DNA of 64,000 nt from Haloarchaeobius sp. FL176 (GCF_024609245.1 NZ_JANJYH010000005.1:62001-126000), one strand, 5' to 3'; shown: positions 32,848 through 42,482, numbered from the stretch's first letter. Notes: generated by a model not told the origin, from the sequence alone. Numbers and translations: made by a program.

Positions 32848-33225
32848 ATGGCGGTCGATGTCCTCGTAGTCGATGACGACGAAACGCTTCAGCAGCTGGT
32901 GAAACACCAGCTCGGAGCAGCTGGATACGAGGTGCGGGTGTGCGAAGACGGGCGTGCAGCCGCTGACGTCCTCGACGGAGGCTACGAGCCGGATATCGCC
33001 GTGATGGACGTGATGATGCCTCGTCTGGACGGGATGCGACTCGCGAGGATGATCCGTGGTGGGGAACTGGCCGTCAGGGCCGACCTCCCCATCGTGATGC
33101 TGACTTCGCGGGGGCGAGAAGAACACGTCCTCGAAGGGTTCGATGCCGACGTCGACGACTACGTGACGAAACCGTTTCGGAGCGAGGAACTTCTCGCCCG
33201 AATCAGGAGACATATCGATGCGTGA
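32848..33225 (+). CDS. Single-domain response regulator
   Basis: This 125-residue CheY-like receiver has the acidic pocket VVDDDE near residue 9, the phospho-acceptor Asp in IAVMDVMMPRLDG near residue 56, a Thr/Ser in MLTSRG and the Lys in VTKPF near residue 112. It has no output domain. It starts a same-strand cluster with the HEAT protein, the GT2 synthase and a histidine kinase, so it probably relays that kinase's signal to the synthase complex. Confidence 0.84.
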   Translation: MAVDVLVVDDDETLQQLVKHQLGAAGYEVRVCEDGRAAADVLDGGYEPDIAVMDVMMPRLDGMRLARMIRGGELAVRADLPIVMLTSRGREEHVLEGFDADVDDYVTKPFRSEELLARIRRHIDA

Positions 33226-33243
33226 CGGTCCGAGAGGAGTTCG

Positions 33244-34368
33244 ATGACCGAGGTCACGCTGTTCGGGTACGTCGTTCCGATGCGGGTCATACTCGTCAGG
33301 GTCGGACTGGTCGTTGGCGTCGCGACCACGGTCTCGTTCTGCCTCACGATGGGGTTGTCGGTGTATCGTTCGGGCAAGAACACCCGCCGCGAGCGCGTCC
33401 GCCCCGACCTCCGAGAGGAACTTCTGAATCGACTGTTCGCCGACGAGCCGGACTGGGAGGGATGGGTGGACGGTCTCTCGCGGATGGAACGCGCCGTCGT
33501 CGAATCGTTGCTGGACGACAACCTCCGGGAGCTCGACGGGCGGGAGGCCGACCGGCTCCGCGATCTGGGCGACGCACTCGGGATTCCTGAGCGAGCCGGG
33601 CGGAGACTCGAGTCACGGAACGAGTACGACCGGTTGCAGGCGCTCACGTGGCTGACGCTGCTGTGCCGACCGGACCAGTACGTCGACTCCACGTTCGAAC
33701 CGCAGAGTCCCCGCGAGCGAGCCGCGGTCGTCACACTGCTACAGGTAAGCGGCACGCTTCCCGACGCGGAGAGTGGTATCTCGATGCTGCTGGACGGGAC
33801 GAACGAGGAGTTCACCGTCTTCGGCCAGGACACCCTCTATCGGGTGGCGCGGGACGATCCCGAACCGTTGTTACGTCGGGCCAACCGGTCCTACAGCGAG
33901 TGGCCCGAACCGCTGCTGACGCAGGTACTCGCCGTCTGTGCGAACCTCGGAACGAGCGTCCGCGACGGCGACCTGGGGTGGCTGACGGCCGCCCTCGAGA
34001 CCGAGAACGAGGCGATCCGTGCCGCCGCCGCGGCCGCGCTCGGGAGTTTCGGCTGGAACGCATCGCTCCGTGACCAGCTGTTCCTCGAGCGGGCGACCGA
34101 CGACCCCTCCCCCCGCGTCCGGGCGGCCGTCTACGAGATGTTGGCGGCCTGGGGAGACGAGAAGGCCCTCTGGATTCTCCTCTTCGCGCTCGTCGAAGAG
34201 ACCCACCCCCGTGCACTCACGCTCGGGACGGCAGCACTCGTTCGACGACGTGACCGCATCGAGACCGACGGGGACGCAGTGCTGGGAGACGCGTGGGCAT
34301 GGAGTCTCGAACACGCCGAGTACGACCAGTTGGCACGCACGCCGAACCGAGACGGGGTGACCGGCTGA
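33244..34368 (+). CDS. Membrane-anchored HEAT-repeat protein
   Basis: This 374-residue protein has one N-terminal membrane helix (about residues 14-37) followed by charged helical repeats. The stretch from about residue 230 (AIRAAAAAALGSFGWN, then SPRVRAAVYEMLAAWGDEKAL) matches HEAT/PBS-lyase-like repeats, which act as protein-binding scaffolds. It lies between a response regulator and a GT2 synthase, whose GTG start comes one base after its stop. A scaffold that links the signal to the synthase is a reasonable inference. Confidence 0.68.
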   Translation: MTEVTLFGYVVPMRVILVRVGLVVGVATTVSFCLTMGLSVYRSGKNTRRERVRPDLREELLNRLFADEPDWEGWVDGLSRMERAVVESLLDDNLRELDGREADRLRDLGDALGIPERAGRRLESRNEYDRLQALTWLTLLCRPDQYVDSTFEPQSPRERAAVVTLLQVSGTLPDAESGISMLLDGTNEEFTVFGQDTLYRVARDDPEPLLRRANRSYSEWPEPLLTQVLAVCANLGTSVRDGDLGWLTAALETENEAIRAAAAAALGSFGWNASLRDQLFLERATDDPSPRVRAAVYEMLAAWGDEKALWILLFALVEETHPRALTLGTAALVRRRDRIETDGDAVLGDAWAWSLEHAEYDQLARTPNRDGVTG

Positions 34369-34369
34369 C

Positions 34370-35797
34370 GTGCACTCGATCCAGCACCTCCTCGGGACGG
34401 TCCTGCTGCTGTTCGGTGTGTTCGTCATCTGCTACTACCTCGTCGTGAACGGCGGATACCTGCTGTTGCACGTTCTCGCACTGTTCGAACTCCGTGACGA
34501 CGTTCGCGATTCGCGATGGAACCCACCCTTCAGGCGGTTCTCGAGCCCGTTCTATCCGGGCATCGGCATCGTCGTCCCGGCGTACAACGAGGAGGCGACC
34601 ATCGTCGAAAGCGTCCAGTCGATGCTGTCGCTGAACTACCCCGAACTGGAGGTCGTCGTCGTCAACGACGGGTCGACCGACGCGACACTCGACCGGCTCG
34701 TCGAGACGTTCGACCTCGAAGCGGTCGACGCCGACATCCCGTTCGACGTCCCCTCGGAGGAGATACACCGCGTCTACCGCTCGTGCACCGACGAGGAGTT
34801 ACTGGTCGTCGACAAGGAAAACGGCGGCAAGAGCGACGCGCTCAACGCCGGGATCTGGCTGACCGAGATGCGGCTGTTCTGTGCCGTCGATTCGGACACC
34901 GTCATCGACCGGGACGCGCTGCTGTCGCTGGTCAGACCGTTCCTCGAGGAACCGACGACGGCCGTCGCCTCCGGCGGCGTCATCCGGGTGGCCAACGACT
35001 GCGTCATTCAGGACGGGGTCGTCGAGTCGGTCAAACTCCCGAAGACCGGGCTGCCGGGGGTGCAGGTGATGGAGTACCTCCGGGCGTTCTATTCGGGCCG
35101 TCTCGGCCTCAACCGTATCAACGGACTCATCCTCATCTCCGGGGCGTTCGGCCTGTTCCAGACGGACGCAGTCCGAGAGGTCGGGGGGTACAGACAGGAC
35201 ACCGTCACCGAGGACTTCGACATCGTCGTCCGACTGCACCGCCACCTCAAGGAGACCGGCCGCGAGTACACGGTCGACTTCGTCCCGGAGCCGGTCGCCT
35301 GGACGGAGGTTCCGTCGACGCGGCGAGTGCTCGGCCGTCAGCGACGGCGGTGGTACCGGGGGATGATCGAGACCGTGGTCACTCACTGGCGGATGCTGGG
35401 GAACCCGAACTACGGCCGTGTCGGGTCGTTCGTCATGCCGTTTTTCGTCGTGGCAGAGGTGCTCGGGCCGCTGATCGAAGGGCTCGGATACGTCGTGCTA
35501 CCTCTGGCGTGGTACTTCGGGGTCCTGAACGTCGAGTTCGTCCTCGTGTTCTTCCTGCTGACCACCGGGTTCGGTATCTTCCTCTCGTGGTTCGGCGTCT
35601 TCAGCGAGGTCTGGAGCTTCAACCGCTACGACAGTCCGTGGCAGGTGTTACGGCTGCTGTGGTACGGCGTTCTGGAGAACTTCGGCTATCGCCAGTGGAA
35701 GACCCTCGTCGCGTGGCGGGGCCTCCTCGAGTATCTCAGGGGCGTCGACACCTGGGGTGCGATGGAGCGGACCGGCTTCTCGACCGAGGACGATTAG
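34370..35797 (+). CDS. Processive GT2 polysaccharide synthase
   Basis: This 475-residue membrane glycosyltransferase has an N-terminal helix, then VVPAYNEEATIVESV, VVNDGSTDAT, AVDSDTVID, TEDFDIVVRLHR and GRQRRRWYRG, the D, DxD, TED and QxxRW motifs of processive GT-2 enzymes such as PgaC, hyaluronan and cellulose synthases. Four or so C-terminal helices form the channel. It would polymerise a sugar from a nucleotide donor and export it; GlcNAc is possible by resemblance to PgaC, but the substrate cannot be read from sequence. The start is a GTG, one base after the HEAT gene stop. The neighbouring glycosidase-like lipoprotein may trim the product. Confidence 0.86.
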   Translation: MHSIQHLLGTVLLLFGVFVICYYLVVNGGYLLLHVLALFELRDDVRDSRWNPPFRRFSSPFYPGIGIVVPAYNEEATIVESVQSMLSLNYPELEVVVVNDGSTDATLDRLVETFDLEAVDADIPFDVPSEEIHRVYRSCTDEELLVVDKENGGKSDALNAGIWLTEMRLFCAVDSDTVIDRDALLSLVRPFLEEPTTAVASGGVIRVANDCVIQDGVVESVKLPKTGLPGVQVMEYLRAFYSGRLGLNRINGLILISGAFGLFQTDAVREVGGYRQDTVTEDFDIVVRLHRHLKETGREYTVDFVPEPVAWTEVPSTRRVLGRQRRRWYRGMIETVVTHWRMLGNPNYGRVGSFVMPFFVVAEVLGPLIEGLGYVVLPLAWYFGVLNVEFVLVFFLLTTGFGIFLSWFGVFSEVWSFNRYDSPWQVLRLLWYGVLENFGYRQWKTLVAWRGLLEYLRGVDTWGAMERTGFSTEDD

Positions 35798-35820
35798 TGC
35801 GGCCGGTGATAACTCCACCC

Positions 35821-36963
35821 ATGACCGACCAGGAGGTACGGGATTACTTCCGTGACCTGTACGAACTCGGGGGAGACACGTCGGCGACGCTGGAAGAGAA
35901 GATCGGCCGGGCGATCACCGTCGGTCGGGACCGCCTCGACATCGACTACGGTGTCCTCTCGTACACCGGCGAGGGGGACTACGAGGTACTCGCCTCGACG
36001 ATCGAGAGCGGGGAGTACACCCCCGGGTCGGTTCACGACCTGGAGACGACCTGGTGTCGTCACGTCGTCGGCGACGAGAAACTGCTGGTGCTCGCCGACG
36101 CCGACGACTCGGGCTACAGCGACGACGTGGCGAAGGAGGTGACGGAGCTGCACTGCTACATCGGTGCCCCGATAACCGTCGACGGCGACATCTACGGGAC
36201 GCTGTGTTTCTCCGCGGAGGACCCGCGCCCGGTCTCGTTCGACGACGACGAACAGCGGTTCGTTTCGCTACTCACTCGCTGGATCGGCCACGAGATAGAG
36301 CGAGAGCAGCACTACCGGTCGCTGGACGCGCAGAACGAGCGACTGAACGAGTTCGCGGGCGTGCTGGCACACGACCTCCGGAATCCACTGGCCGGCGCAC
36401 AGGGGTACGCCGAGCTCGCTGCCGAAACCGCCTCCGGACCCGAGGCGGAGTACCTCGAGGTGGTTCTGGAATCGCTGGAACGGATGGACGCGCTGATCAC
36501 GGAGACGCTTTCGCTCGCTCGCGACGGGGTCGACGTCGGCGAGCGCGAGTCGGTCCAGCTCTCGGCCGTCGCGCGCACGGCCTGGGACACCATCGACCCC
36601 GAAGCGGCCTCGCTGGACATCGCCAACGACCGGACGCTCCGGGCGGACACGTCCCGTCTCAGACAGCTGTTCGAGAACCTGTTCCGGAACGTCGACGAAC
36701 ACTGCGGCCCGGACGTGACAGTAAGAGTCGAAGGGATCGAGGACGGCTTCGTCGTCGAAGACTCCGGCCCGGGGCTGCCGCCCGACATCGCCGATTCGTT
36801 GTTCGGTGGTGAGTACGGTACGGACCGGCGAGGCCTCGGCCTCCTCATCATCGAACGAGTGGTCTCCGGGCACGGCTGGCGTGGGTCGGTGCAGGCCACG
36901 AACGACGGGACCCGGTTCGTCTTCACCGGTGTCGGGACGGTGACCGACCCGCCGACGAGCTGA
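35821..36963 (+). CDS. GAF-domain sensor histidine kinase
   Basis: This 380-residue soluble kinase has a GAF sensor domain (about 20-165, with WCRHVVGDEKLL and YIGAPITVDGDIYGTLCF), an H-box in VLAHDLRNPLAGAQGY near residue 182, and an ATPase domain (N box ENLFRNVDEHCG, G box VVEDSGPGLP, then RRGLGLLIIERV). It follows the GT2 synthase by 23 bases and so is probably in the same transcript. It likely phosphorylates the receiver at 32848. The ATG at 35821 is the first residue that gives a full GAF domain; the frame itself is open much further upstream across the synthase gene. Confidence 0.84.
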   Translation: MTDQEVRDYFRDLYELGGDTSATLEEKIGRAITVGRDRLDIDYGVLSYTGEGDYEVLASTIESGEYTPGSVHDLETTWCRHVVGDEKLLVLADADDSGYSDDVAKEVTELHCYIGAPITVDGDIYGTLCFSAEDPRPVSFDDDEQRFVSLLTRWIGHEIEREQHYRSLDAQNERLNEFAGVLAHDLRNPLAGAQGYAELAAETASGPEAEYLEVVLESLERMDALITETLSLARDGVDVGERESVQLSAVARTAWDTIDPEAASLDIANDRTLRADTSRLRQLFENLFRNVDEHCGPDVTVRVEGIEDGFVVEDSGPGLPPDIADSLFGGEYGTDRRGLGLLIIERVVSGHGWRGSVQATNDGTRFVFTGVGTVTDPPTS

Positions 36964-37073
36964 GTCCGGCCCCCGCATCGCTCCGAATCCACGGTCGGGA
37001 CGCCGCGTCCCAGCCGTCGGTCCCGAACATGTGTGGCCCCCGAGCCTTGACGCCGGCGACCGTAAGTGGTCTC

Positions 37074-37547
37074 ATGGTTTCGACAGGCGACACCGCACCG
37101 ACGTTCACCGCGACGTACGGCACGAGCGACCACGAACCGTTCGACCTCGCCGACCACCTCGGCGACGGCCCGGTCGTCCTCGCGTTCTTCCCGGGCGCGT
37201 TCACGCCACCCTGCACGAACGAGATGGTCGCGCTGCAGGAGCACCACGACGCGTTCGCCGCGGCCGGCGCGGCGGTGTTCGGCATCAGCGCCGACTCCCC
37301 GTTCTCACAGGGCGCATTCCGGGAGGAGCACGGCATCGAGTTCGACCTCGTCAGCGACATGGCCGGCGACGCTATCCGGGCGTACGGCCTGGAGATGGAC
37401 ATTCCAGACCTCGGACTGTACGGTATCGCGAACCGGGCCGTGTTCGTACTCGACGACGACGGCACCGTGAGCTACGCGTGGGTCGCCGACGACCCGACGA
37501 ACGAGCCTGACTACGACGCGCTGCTCGACGCCGTCGGAGCCCCCTGA
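37074..37547 (+). CDS. Peroxiredoxin (AhpC/TSA family)
   Basis: This 157-residue thiol peroxidase has the peroxidatic cysteine in FFPGAFTPPCTNEM near residue 44 and SADSPFSQGAF near residue 75. It belongs with the BCP/AhpC-type peroxiredoxins that reduce hydroperoxides. There is no second conserved cysteine, so it is a 1-Cys type or uses an external thiol. The ATG at 37074 begins at the family start; the extension to 37029 is unlikely. It stands alone. Confidence 0.84.
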   Translation: MVSTGDTAPTFTATYGTSDHEPFDLADHLGDGPVVLAFFPGAFTPPCTNEMVALQEHHDAFAAAGAAVFGISADSPFSQGAFREEHGIEFDLVSDMAGDAIRAYGLEMDIPDLGLYGIANRAVFVLDDDGTVSYAWVADDPTNEPDYDALLDAVGAP

Positions 37548-37635
37548 GCCAGTCACTGGCACCCGACCGGAGCAGCCGGCGGAGAGCGGCCGGGACCGAC
37601 GGCCAGCGGGTGTGACCCACCGCGAGCAGTCGAAA

Positions 37636-37654
37636 GTTTACAGCAGACGTAAAC
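37636..37654 (+). promoter_or_regulatory. Inverted repeat before the HTH regulator gene
   Basis: GTTTAC (37636-37641) and GTAAAC (37649-37654) form a perfect inverted repeat with a seven-base spacer. It ends directly before an ATG at 37655 and 31 bp before the preferred start at 37685. It may be an autoregulatory operator of the following gene. Confidence 0.4.
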
Positions 37655-37684
37655 ATGAAGGCTGGTGACGCCGTAGTTCGGGCC

Positions 37685-38242
37685 ATGCCCGCGACCACAC
37701 CGTTCTCCGCCTCGCTCGTCGCCGACGTGGCGCGCGACCGCGACGTCGACCGCGACCGCCTCGCCGACGCACTCGCGAGCATCCACGCCGACCTCGCCGA
37801 GGGTGGCGACGCCATCCAGCGGCACTACGACGACGAGTACGACCAGCCCTACCACACCACCGACGACGGGCTGGCCACGGTGCTCTTCATCGGCGCGGAC
37901 GTGTGGACCCAGCTGGCGGAGCGGCTCGACCTCCCCGACGACCTGCGTGCCGCCGCGGAGCGCGTCCACGCCGCGTTCGCACGGGACGTGATGGACGAGT
38001 CCGTCCCCGGCAGCGAGCCGCTCGTCCTGCCGAGCAGTCGGGTCGCCTCGCTCGTCCGCGCCGGCCTCTCGCTCCGGCAGGCACAGGTACAGGTGCTCCG
38101 GAACGAGGGGCGCTCCCAGCAGGCCATCGCCGACGAGCTCGGCCTCGACGTCGGGACGGTCAAGACCCACACCTACCGCATCGACAGGAAGGTCAGCGAG
38201 GCGCGGGCGTTGCTCGCTGCCGTCGACGACGGCGAAGACTGA
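37685..38242 (+). CDS. Sigma-70-region-4-like HTH protein
   Basis: This 185-residue protein ends with a helix-turn-helix, LSLRQAQVQVLRNEGRSQQ then AIADELGLDVGTVKTHTYRI, of the LuxR/sigma-70 region 4 type, used by haloarchaeal transcription regulators. The N-terminal 120 residues are an acidic helical domain that I do not recognise. The ATG at 37685 gives MPATTPFSASLV; the ATG at 37655, right after the inverted repeat, adds ten residues and cannot be excluded. The target genes are unknown. Confidence 0.68.
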   Translation: MPATTPFSASLVADVARDRDVDRDRLADALASIHADLAEGGDAIQRHYDDEYDQPYHTTDDGLATVLFIGADVWTQLAERLDLPDDLRAAAERVHAAFARDVMDESVPGSEPLVLPSSRVASLVRAGLSLRQAQVQVLRNEGRSQQAIADELGLDVGTVKTHTYRIDRKVSEARALLAAVDDGED

Positions 38243-38309
38243 CCGGGTCGACCCCGAACCACGTCGCCGCCGCTGGCCGGAATCCATTAGCCCCGCCCGC
38301 CCGTAGCGA

Positions 38310-41300
38310 GTGGTAATCGTGACAGCGCGGTCATCGAAAGAAGAGGAGGGTATCCGAGTGCTCTACGCCAGTGCCGACGATGGATTCAGGGGGTTGGTGG
38401 AGACGAAGCTCCTGCGGGCCGACCCCGAGATCGACTGTCTCACAGAATCCAGCATCGAGGCGACGATGGAGCGGCTGCGAACCGACGACGTCGACTGTGT
38501 CGTGACGGCCTACACGCTCGACGACGGGGACGGCATCGAGCTCACCAGAGCCATCCGCGAGACGGGCGACGACTGCCCCGTGGTCCTGTTCACGGGGTCG
38601 GGCGACGAGACGCTCGCGAGCGAGTCGACGCGGGCGGGCGTCTCGGACTACATCCCGCTTCGTCCGGACCGGGACGACTTCGACCTGCTCGCCAGCCGCG
38701 TCCGGACGCTCGTCGAGGCCACACGGGAGCGTGCGGCCGCCGAACGGGTTCGAAACCGCTTCCAGCGAGCGCTCGAGCGAACGACCGACGCGGTGTACGC
38801 CGTCGACAGCGACTGGCGCATCGAGTACCTGAACGAGCGGATGGCCGACCGCGTCGACCGCGACCCACAGGCGGTCGTCGGGGCGGATATCTGGACGGAG
38901 TTCCCCACCATCGCCGGGACGGAGATGGAGGAGCGCTATCGAACCGCCATGGAGACGGGCGAGCCGACCTCCTTCGAGGAGTACGTTCCCGAGCCGTACG
39001 ACTACTGGGTCGAGGCGCGTGTGTTCCCCGACGAGGACGGCCTCACCGTCTTCTCCCGTGACGTGACCGAGGAGCGCGAGCGGGAACTGGAGCGCGAGCG
39101 GAACGCGACCGTCCTCGATACCATCCACGACGTCGTCCTCGTCGTCGAGCCCGATGGCGTCGTCCAGTTCGCGAACGCGCCGGCCAGACGGCTCACGAAC
39201 GTCCCTGACGGCGAGACGCTCGAGGGACACCGCCTCTCGGACGTCGCCAGCGGACAGGTCCACGATGACGACCAGTTCAGCGAAGCGGTCGCGCGGACAC
39301 TCGACGACGGGGGGAGCGACCGACGTGAGAGCGACCCGTACGAGGCGGACATCACGGTCGACCTCGAGGTCGGCACCGGCACGCGGACGTTCGACGTGCG
39401 GCTCACACCGTTCGAGCGGACCGAGCCGGCGCAGGTGCTCGTCGTCGCGCGGGACGTCACGGACAGCAGCCAGGCCAGGCGAGAACTGGAGCGCGAGCGG
39501 GACGCGTTGCAGGAGATCGAGCGGGTCATGGCCAGCAGTACCGGCGACGTGGACGAGCAGCTCGAGGCGCTCCTCGACGTCGGCAGACGGACGCTCGGCC
39601 TCGACATCGGCATCGTCTCGCGGATCGAGGAGGACTCCTACACCGTCCGTGCCGTCCGCAGCCCCGACGACGACATCGAAGCGGGCACCACGTTCGACCT
39701 CGAATCGACCTACTGCGAGGCGGTCGTGCGCCAGGACGACCTCACGGCGTTCGCCGACGCGACGGCTGCCGGACGGTCGTCCCATCCGGCCTACCGCGAG
39801 TTCGACCTGAAGTCCTACATCGGCGCACCGCTCCCCGTCGACGGCGAGCGATACGGGACCATCAACTTCTCGAGTTCGACCCCCAGGGACGGTTCCTTCG
39901 GACGGCTGGAACGGACGTTCGTCGAACTGCTCGCCGAACTGGTGAGCGCGGCACTCTCCCGGGAACGCGACCGGCAGGAGCTCGAACGCCAGCAGTTTCT
40001 CTTCGAACGGGTCCAGCAGATCGCCGACCTCGGCATCTGGGAGTACGACCCGGCGACCGAGGACCTGAACTGGTCCGGCGGTGTCAGGCACATCCACGGC
40101 GTCGACGACGACTACGAGCCCACGCTCGAGGACGCTATCGAGTTCTACCACCCCGACGACCGCGAGCGTGTCTCGACCGCGGTCGACCGTGCTATCGAGG
40201 CGGGCGAGCCGTACGACCTCGACCTTCGCATCGTCCAGGCCGACGGCGAGGAACGGACCGTCCGCGCCTGGGGCGAGCCCGTCGAGACGCCCGCCCGCGA
40301 CCGGCCCATCCTCCGGGGCGTGTTCCAGGACATCACCGAGCGCGAGCGACGGGAGCGGGAGCACCGGGCACTCGCAGAGGAGTACGAGGCGCTGCTCGAC
40401 ACCTCCGGCGACGCCATCTTCCTCCTCGACGTCGACCAGTCGGAGACGGACCCGACGTTCCAGTTCAGGCGACTCAGCGACGGCTACGAGTCACAGACCG
40501 GTCTCACGACCGCGGACGTCCGTGGCCAGACCCCACACGAGGCCTTCGGGCCGGAGCAGGGGGCCGAGCTCGAGTCGAACTATCGTCGCTGCGTCGAGCA
40601 GCGCAAACCCGTCGCCTACCGCGAGGAGCTCGATCTCGGGCCCGAGGCACGGTTCTGGGAGACGACCCTCGCCCCGGTCGTCGTCGACGACGACGTGGTC
40701 CGCCTCGTCGGTATTGCACGGAACGTCACCGAACAGGTCGAGCGCGAGCGCGAACTCGAGGCGGCGAACGAACGGCTCGAGTCGCTCATCGAGGCCGCGC
40801 CCCTCACCATCATGGAGATCGACGAGGACGGCGAGGTCCTCCTCTGGAACGACGGCGCAGAGGAGATGTTCGGCTGGTCGAGCGAGGAGGTGCTGGGCGA
40901 ACGCAACCCGATGGTTCCTGAGGAGAAGCGAGCGGAGTTCAGCGACAACCGCCACCGCGCGTTCGACGGAAACGCCATCCGGGGCAAGGAGGTCCGCCGC
41001 CGGACCAAAAGCGGCGAGGAGCTCGACCTGCTGCTGTCGGTCACGCCGCTCAGGGACGCCGACGGCGAGGTCGCGAGCGTGCTGGCCGTGCTCGAGGACA
41101 TCACCGACCAGAAACAGCTGGAGCACAGCCTCAGGGGGCTGCAGGAGACCGGGCAGCGTCTCAGCAGCGCCCAGTCGGTCGAATCCATCGGGCAGATCGC
41201 GGTCGAGGCGGCCGTCGAGGTGCTCGGGTTCGAGAACACGGGCATCTGGCGTTACGACGAGGGGGACGACGTGCTCGTCCCGCTGGCCGCGAGCGACGTT

Positions 41301-42218
41301 GCGGAGCAGGCGTTCACAACGATCCCGCGATTTGCCCGGGGCGAGGGCCTGACCTGGCAGGCCTTCGAGGCCGGCGAACTGCATCGCTACGAGGACGTCA
41401 GCACCGAGACTGCGGTGCACAACCCGGAGACCGACGTCCAGAGCGAGATGCTGGTCCCCCTCGGCGAGCACGGCGTCCTCGTCACGGCCGTCACCGAACA
41501 GGCCACCTTCTCGAACACGGACGCGGACCTGTTCCGCATCCTCGGTGCGACCGTCGAGACGGCCCTCGACCGGGCCACGCGTGAGGCGACGCTCCAGCGG
41601 CAGAACGAGCGCCTCGACCAGTTCGCCAGCGTCGTCGCCCACGACCTCCGGAACCCCCTGACCGTCGCGATGGGTTACCTCGACGTCGCCGCCGAGACCG
41701 GCGACCCCGCGCACTTCGAGGAGATAGAACTCGCCCACGACCGGATGGAGCGGCTCATCGAGGACCTCCTCACGCTGGCCCGCGGCGAGACGACGGTCGA
41801 GGCGAGCGAACAGGTCGACATCGCGGCGGTCGCCACCGAGGCATGGGGCTACGTCGACACCGACGAGGCAACGCTCGACATCGCCGCCGACGTCTCCGTC
41901 GTAACCGGCGACGCCGGCCGGCTGACCCAGCTGTTCGAGAACCTCTTCCGGAACGCCGTCGAGCACGGCGGCGAGGATGTCCGCATCACCGTCACCCCGC
42001 TCACGGACGCCGACGGCTTCGCCGTCACCGACGACGGCGGGGGCATCCCACCCGACCGGCGCGAGTCGGTGTTCGAACACGGTGTCACCACCAACGAACA
42101 GGGGACCGGGTTCGGGCTCGCCATCGTCGAGGATATCGCCGAGGCCCACGGCTGGACCGTCGCCGCGACCGAGGGCGACGAGGGCGGTGCCCGCTTCGAG
42201 TTCGAGTTCGCTGGCTAG
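38310..42218 (+). CDS. Large hybrid sensor kinase with a degenerate receiver, PAS and GAF domains
   Basis: This 1302-residue soluble protein has, in order, a receiver-like domain (about 10-125), two PAS domains (about 145-385), a GAF domain (about 400-545), three further PAS domains (about 555-925), a second GAF domain (about 930-1075), and a histidine kinase core with VVAHDLRNPLTVAMGY and ENLFRNAVEHGGEDV. The receiver reads DCVVTAYTLDDGDG where the family has SDY, so the phospho-acceptor Asp appears to be Ala. The kinase probably senses light, redox or small ligands in its PAS/GAF domains. The start is a GTG at 38310 or 38319. It is convergent with the small gene at 42230. Confidence 0.82.
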   Translation: MVIVTARSSKEEEGIRVLYASADDGFRGLVETKLLRADPEIDCLTESSIEATMERLRTDDVDCVVTAYTLDDGDGIELTRAIRETGDDCPVVLFTGSGDETLASESTRAGVSDYIPLRPDRDDFDLLASRVRTLVEATRERAAAERVRNRFQRALERTTDAVYAVDSDWRIEYLNERMADRVDRDPQAVVGADIWTEFPTIAGTEMEERYRTAMETGEPTSFEEYVPEPYDYWVEARVFPDEDGLTVFSRDVTEERERELERERNATVLDTIHDVVLVVEPDGVVQFANAPARRLTNVPDGETLEGHRLSDVASGQVHDDDQFSEAVARTLDDGGSDRRESDPYEADITVDLEVGTGTRTFDVRLTPFERTEPAQVLVVARDVTDSSQARRELERERDALQEIERVMASSTGDVDEQLEALLDVGRRTLGLDIGIVSRIEEDSYTVRAVRSPDDDIEAGTTFDLESTYCEAVVRQDDLTAFADATAAGRSSHPAYREFDLKSYIGAPLPVDGERYGTINFSSSTPRDGSFGRLERTFVELLAELVSAALSRERDRQELERQQFLFERVQQIADLGIWEYDPATEDLNWSGGVRHIHGVDDDYEPTLEDAIEFYHPDDRERVSTAVDRAIEAGEPYDLDLRIVQADGEERTVRAWGEPVETPARDRPILRGVFQDITERERREREHRALAEEYEALLDTSGDAIFLLDVDQSETDPTFQFRRLSDGYESQTGLTTADVRGQTPHEAFGPEQGAELESNYRRCVEQRKPVAYREELDLGPEARFWETTLAPVVVDDDVVRLVGIARNVTEQVERERELEAANERLESLIEAAPLTIMEIDEDGEVLLWNDGAEEMFGWSSEEVLGERNPMVPEEKRAEFSDNRHRAFDGNAIRGKEVRRRTKSGEELDLLLSVTPLRDADGEVASVLAVLEDITDQKQLEHSLRGLQETGQRLSSAQSVESIGQIAVEAAVEVLGFENTGIWRYDEGDDVLVPLAASDVAEQAFTTIPRFARGEGLTWQAFEAGELHRYEDVSTETAVHNPETDVQSEMLVPLGEHGVLVTAVTEQATFSNTDADLFRILGATVETALDRATREATLQRQNERLDQFASVVAHDLRNPLTVAMGYLDVAAETGDPAHFEEIELAHDRMERLIEDLLTLARGETTVEASEQVDIAAVATEAWGYVDTDEATLDIAADVSVVTGDAGRLTQLFENLFRNAVEHGGEDVRITVTPLTDADGFAVTDDGGGIPPDRRESVFEHGVTTNEQGTGFGLAIVEDIAEAHGWTVAATEGDEGGARFEFEFAG

Positions 42219-42229
42219 ACATCCGGCCG

Positions 42230-42478
42230 TCACCCCACGACCGGCACGACAACCGTCACCGCCGACACACCCTCCCGCGTCGTCACCGTCAGGTCAACAG
42301 CGACCGCGAGCACCGTCGTCTCCCCCGCACGTTCCTGCACGACGACGCCCTCGATAGCCTCACAGTCGCCGAACTGCCGGTCCGGCCCCGACGGGCAGCG
42401 TTCCGCCGCCCAGGTGGCCGCCGCCGAGTCGTCGACTCGTACCTCGTAAGCGATGCCCTCGGCGACTCGAACGGTCAC
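42230..42478 (-). CDS. Small uncharacterised protein next to the recombinase
   Basis: A GTG at 42478 opens an 82-residue beta-rich acidic protein (VTVRVAEGIAYEVRVDD... ending VTVVVPVVG). It has coding character and convergent placement with the sensor kinase, but no known family. The same frame stays open upstream to 42565, across the recombinase gene. Its start is four bases from the recombinase stop, so it may be a shortened remnant of a longer gene cut by the insertion. Confidence 0.5.
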   Translation of the reverse strand: MTVRVAEGIAYEVRVDDSAAATWAAERCPSGPDRQFGDCEAIEGVVVQERAGETTVLAVAVDLTVTTREGVSAVTVVVPVVG

Positions 42479-42482
42479 GGGC

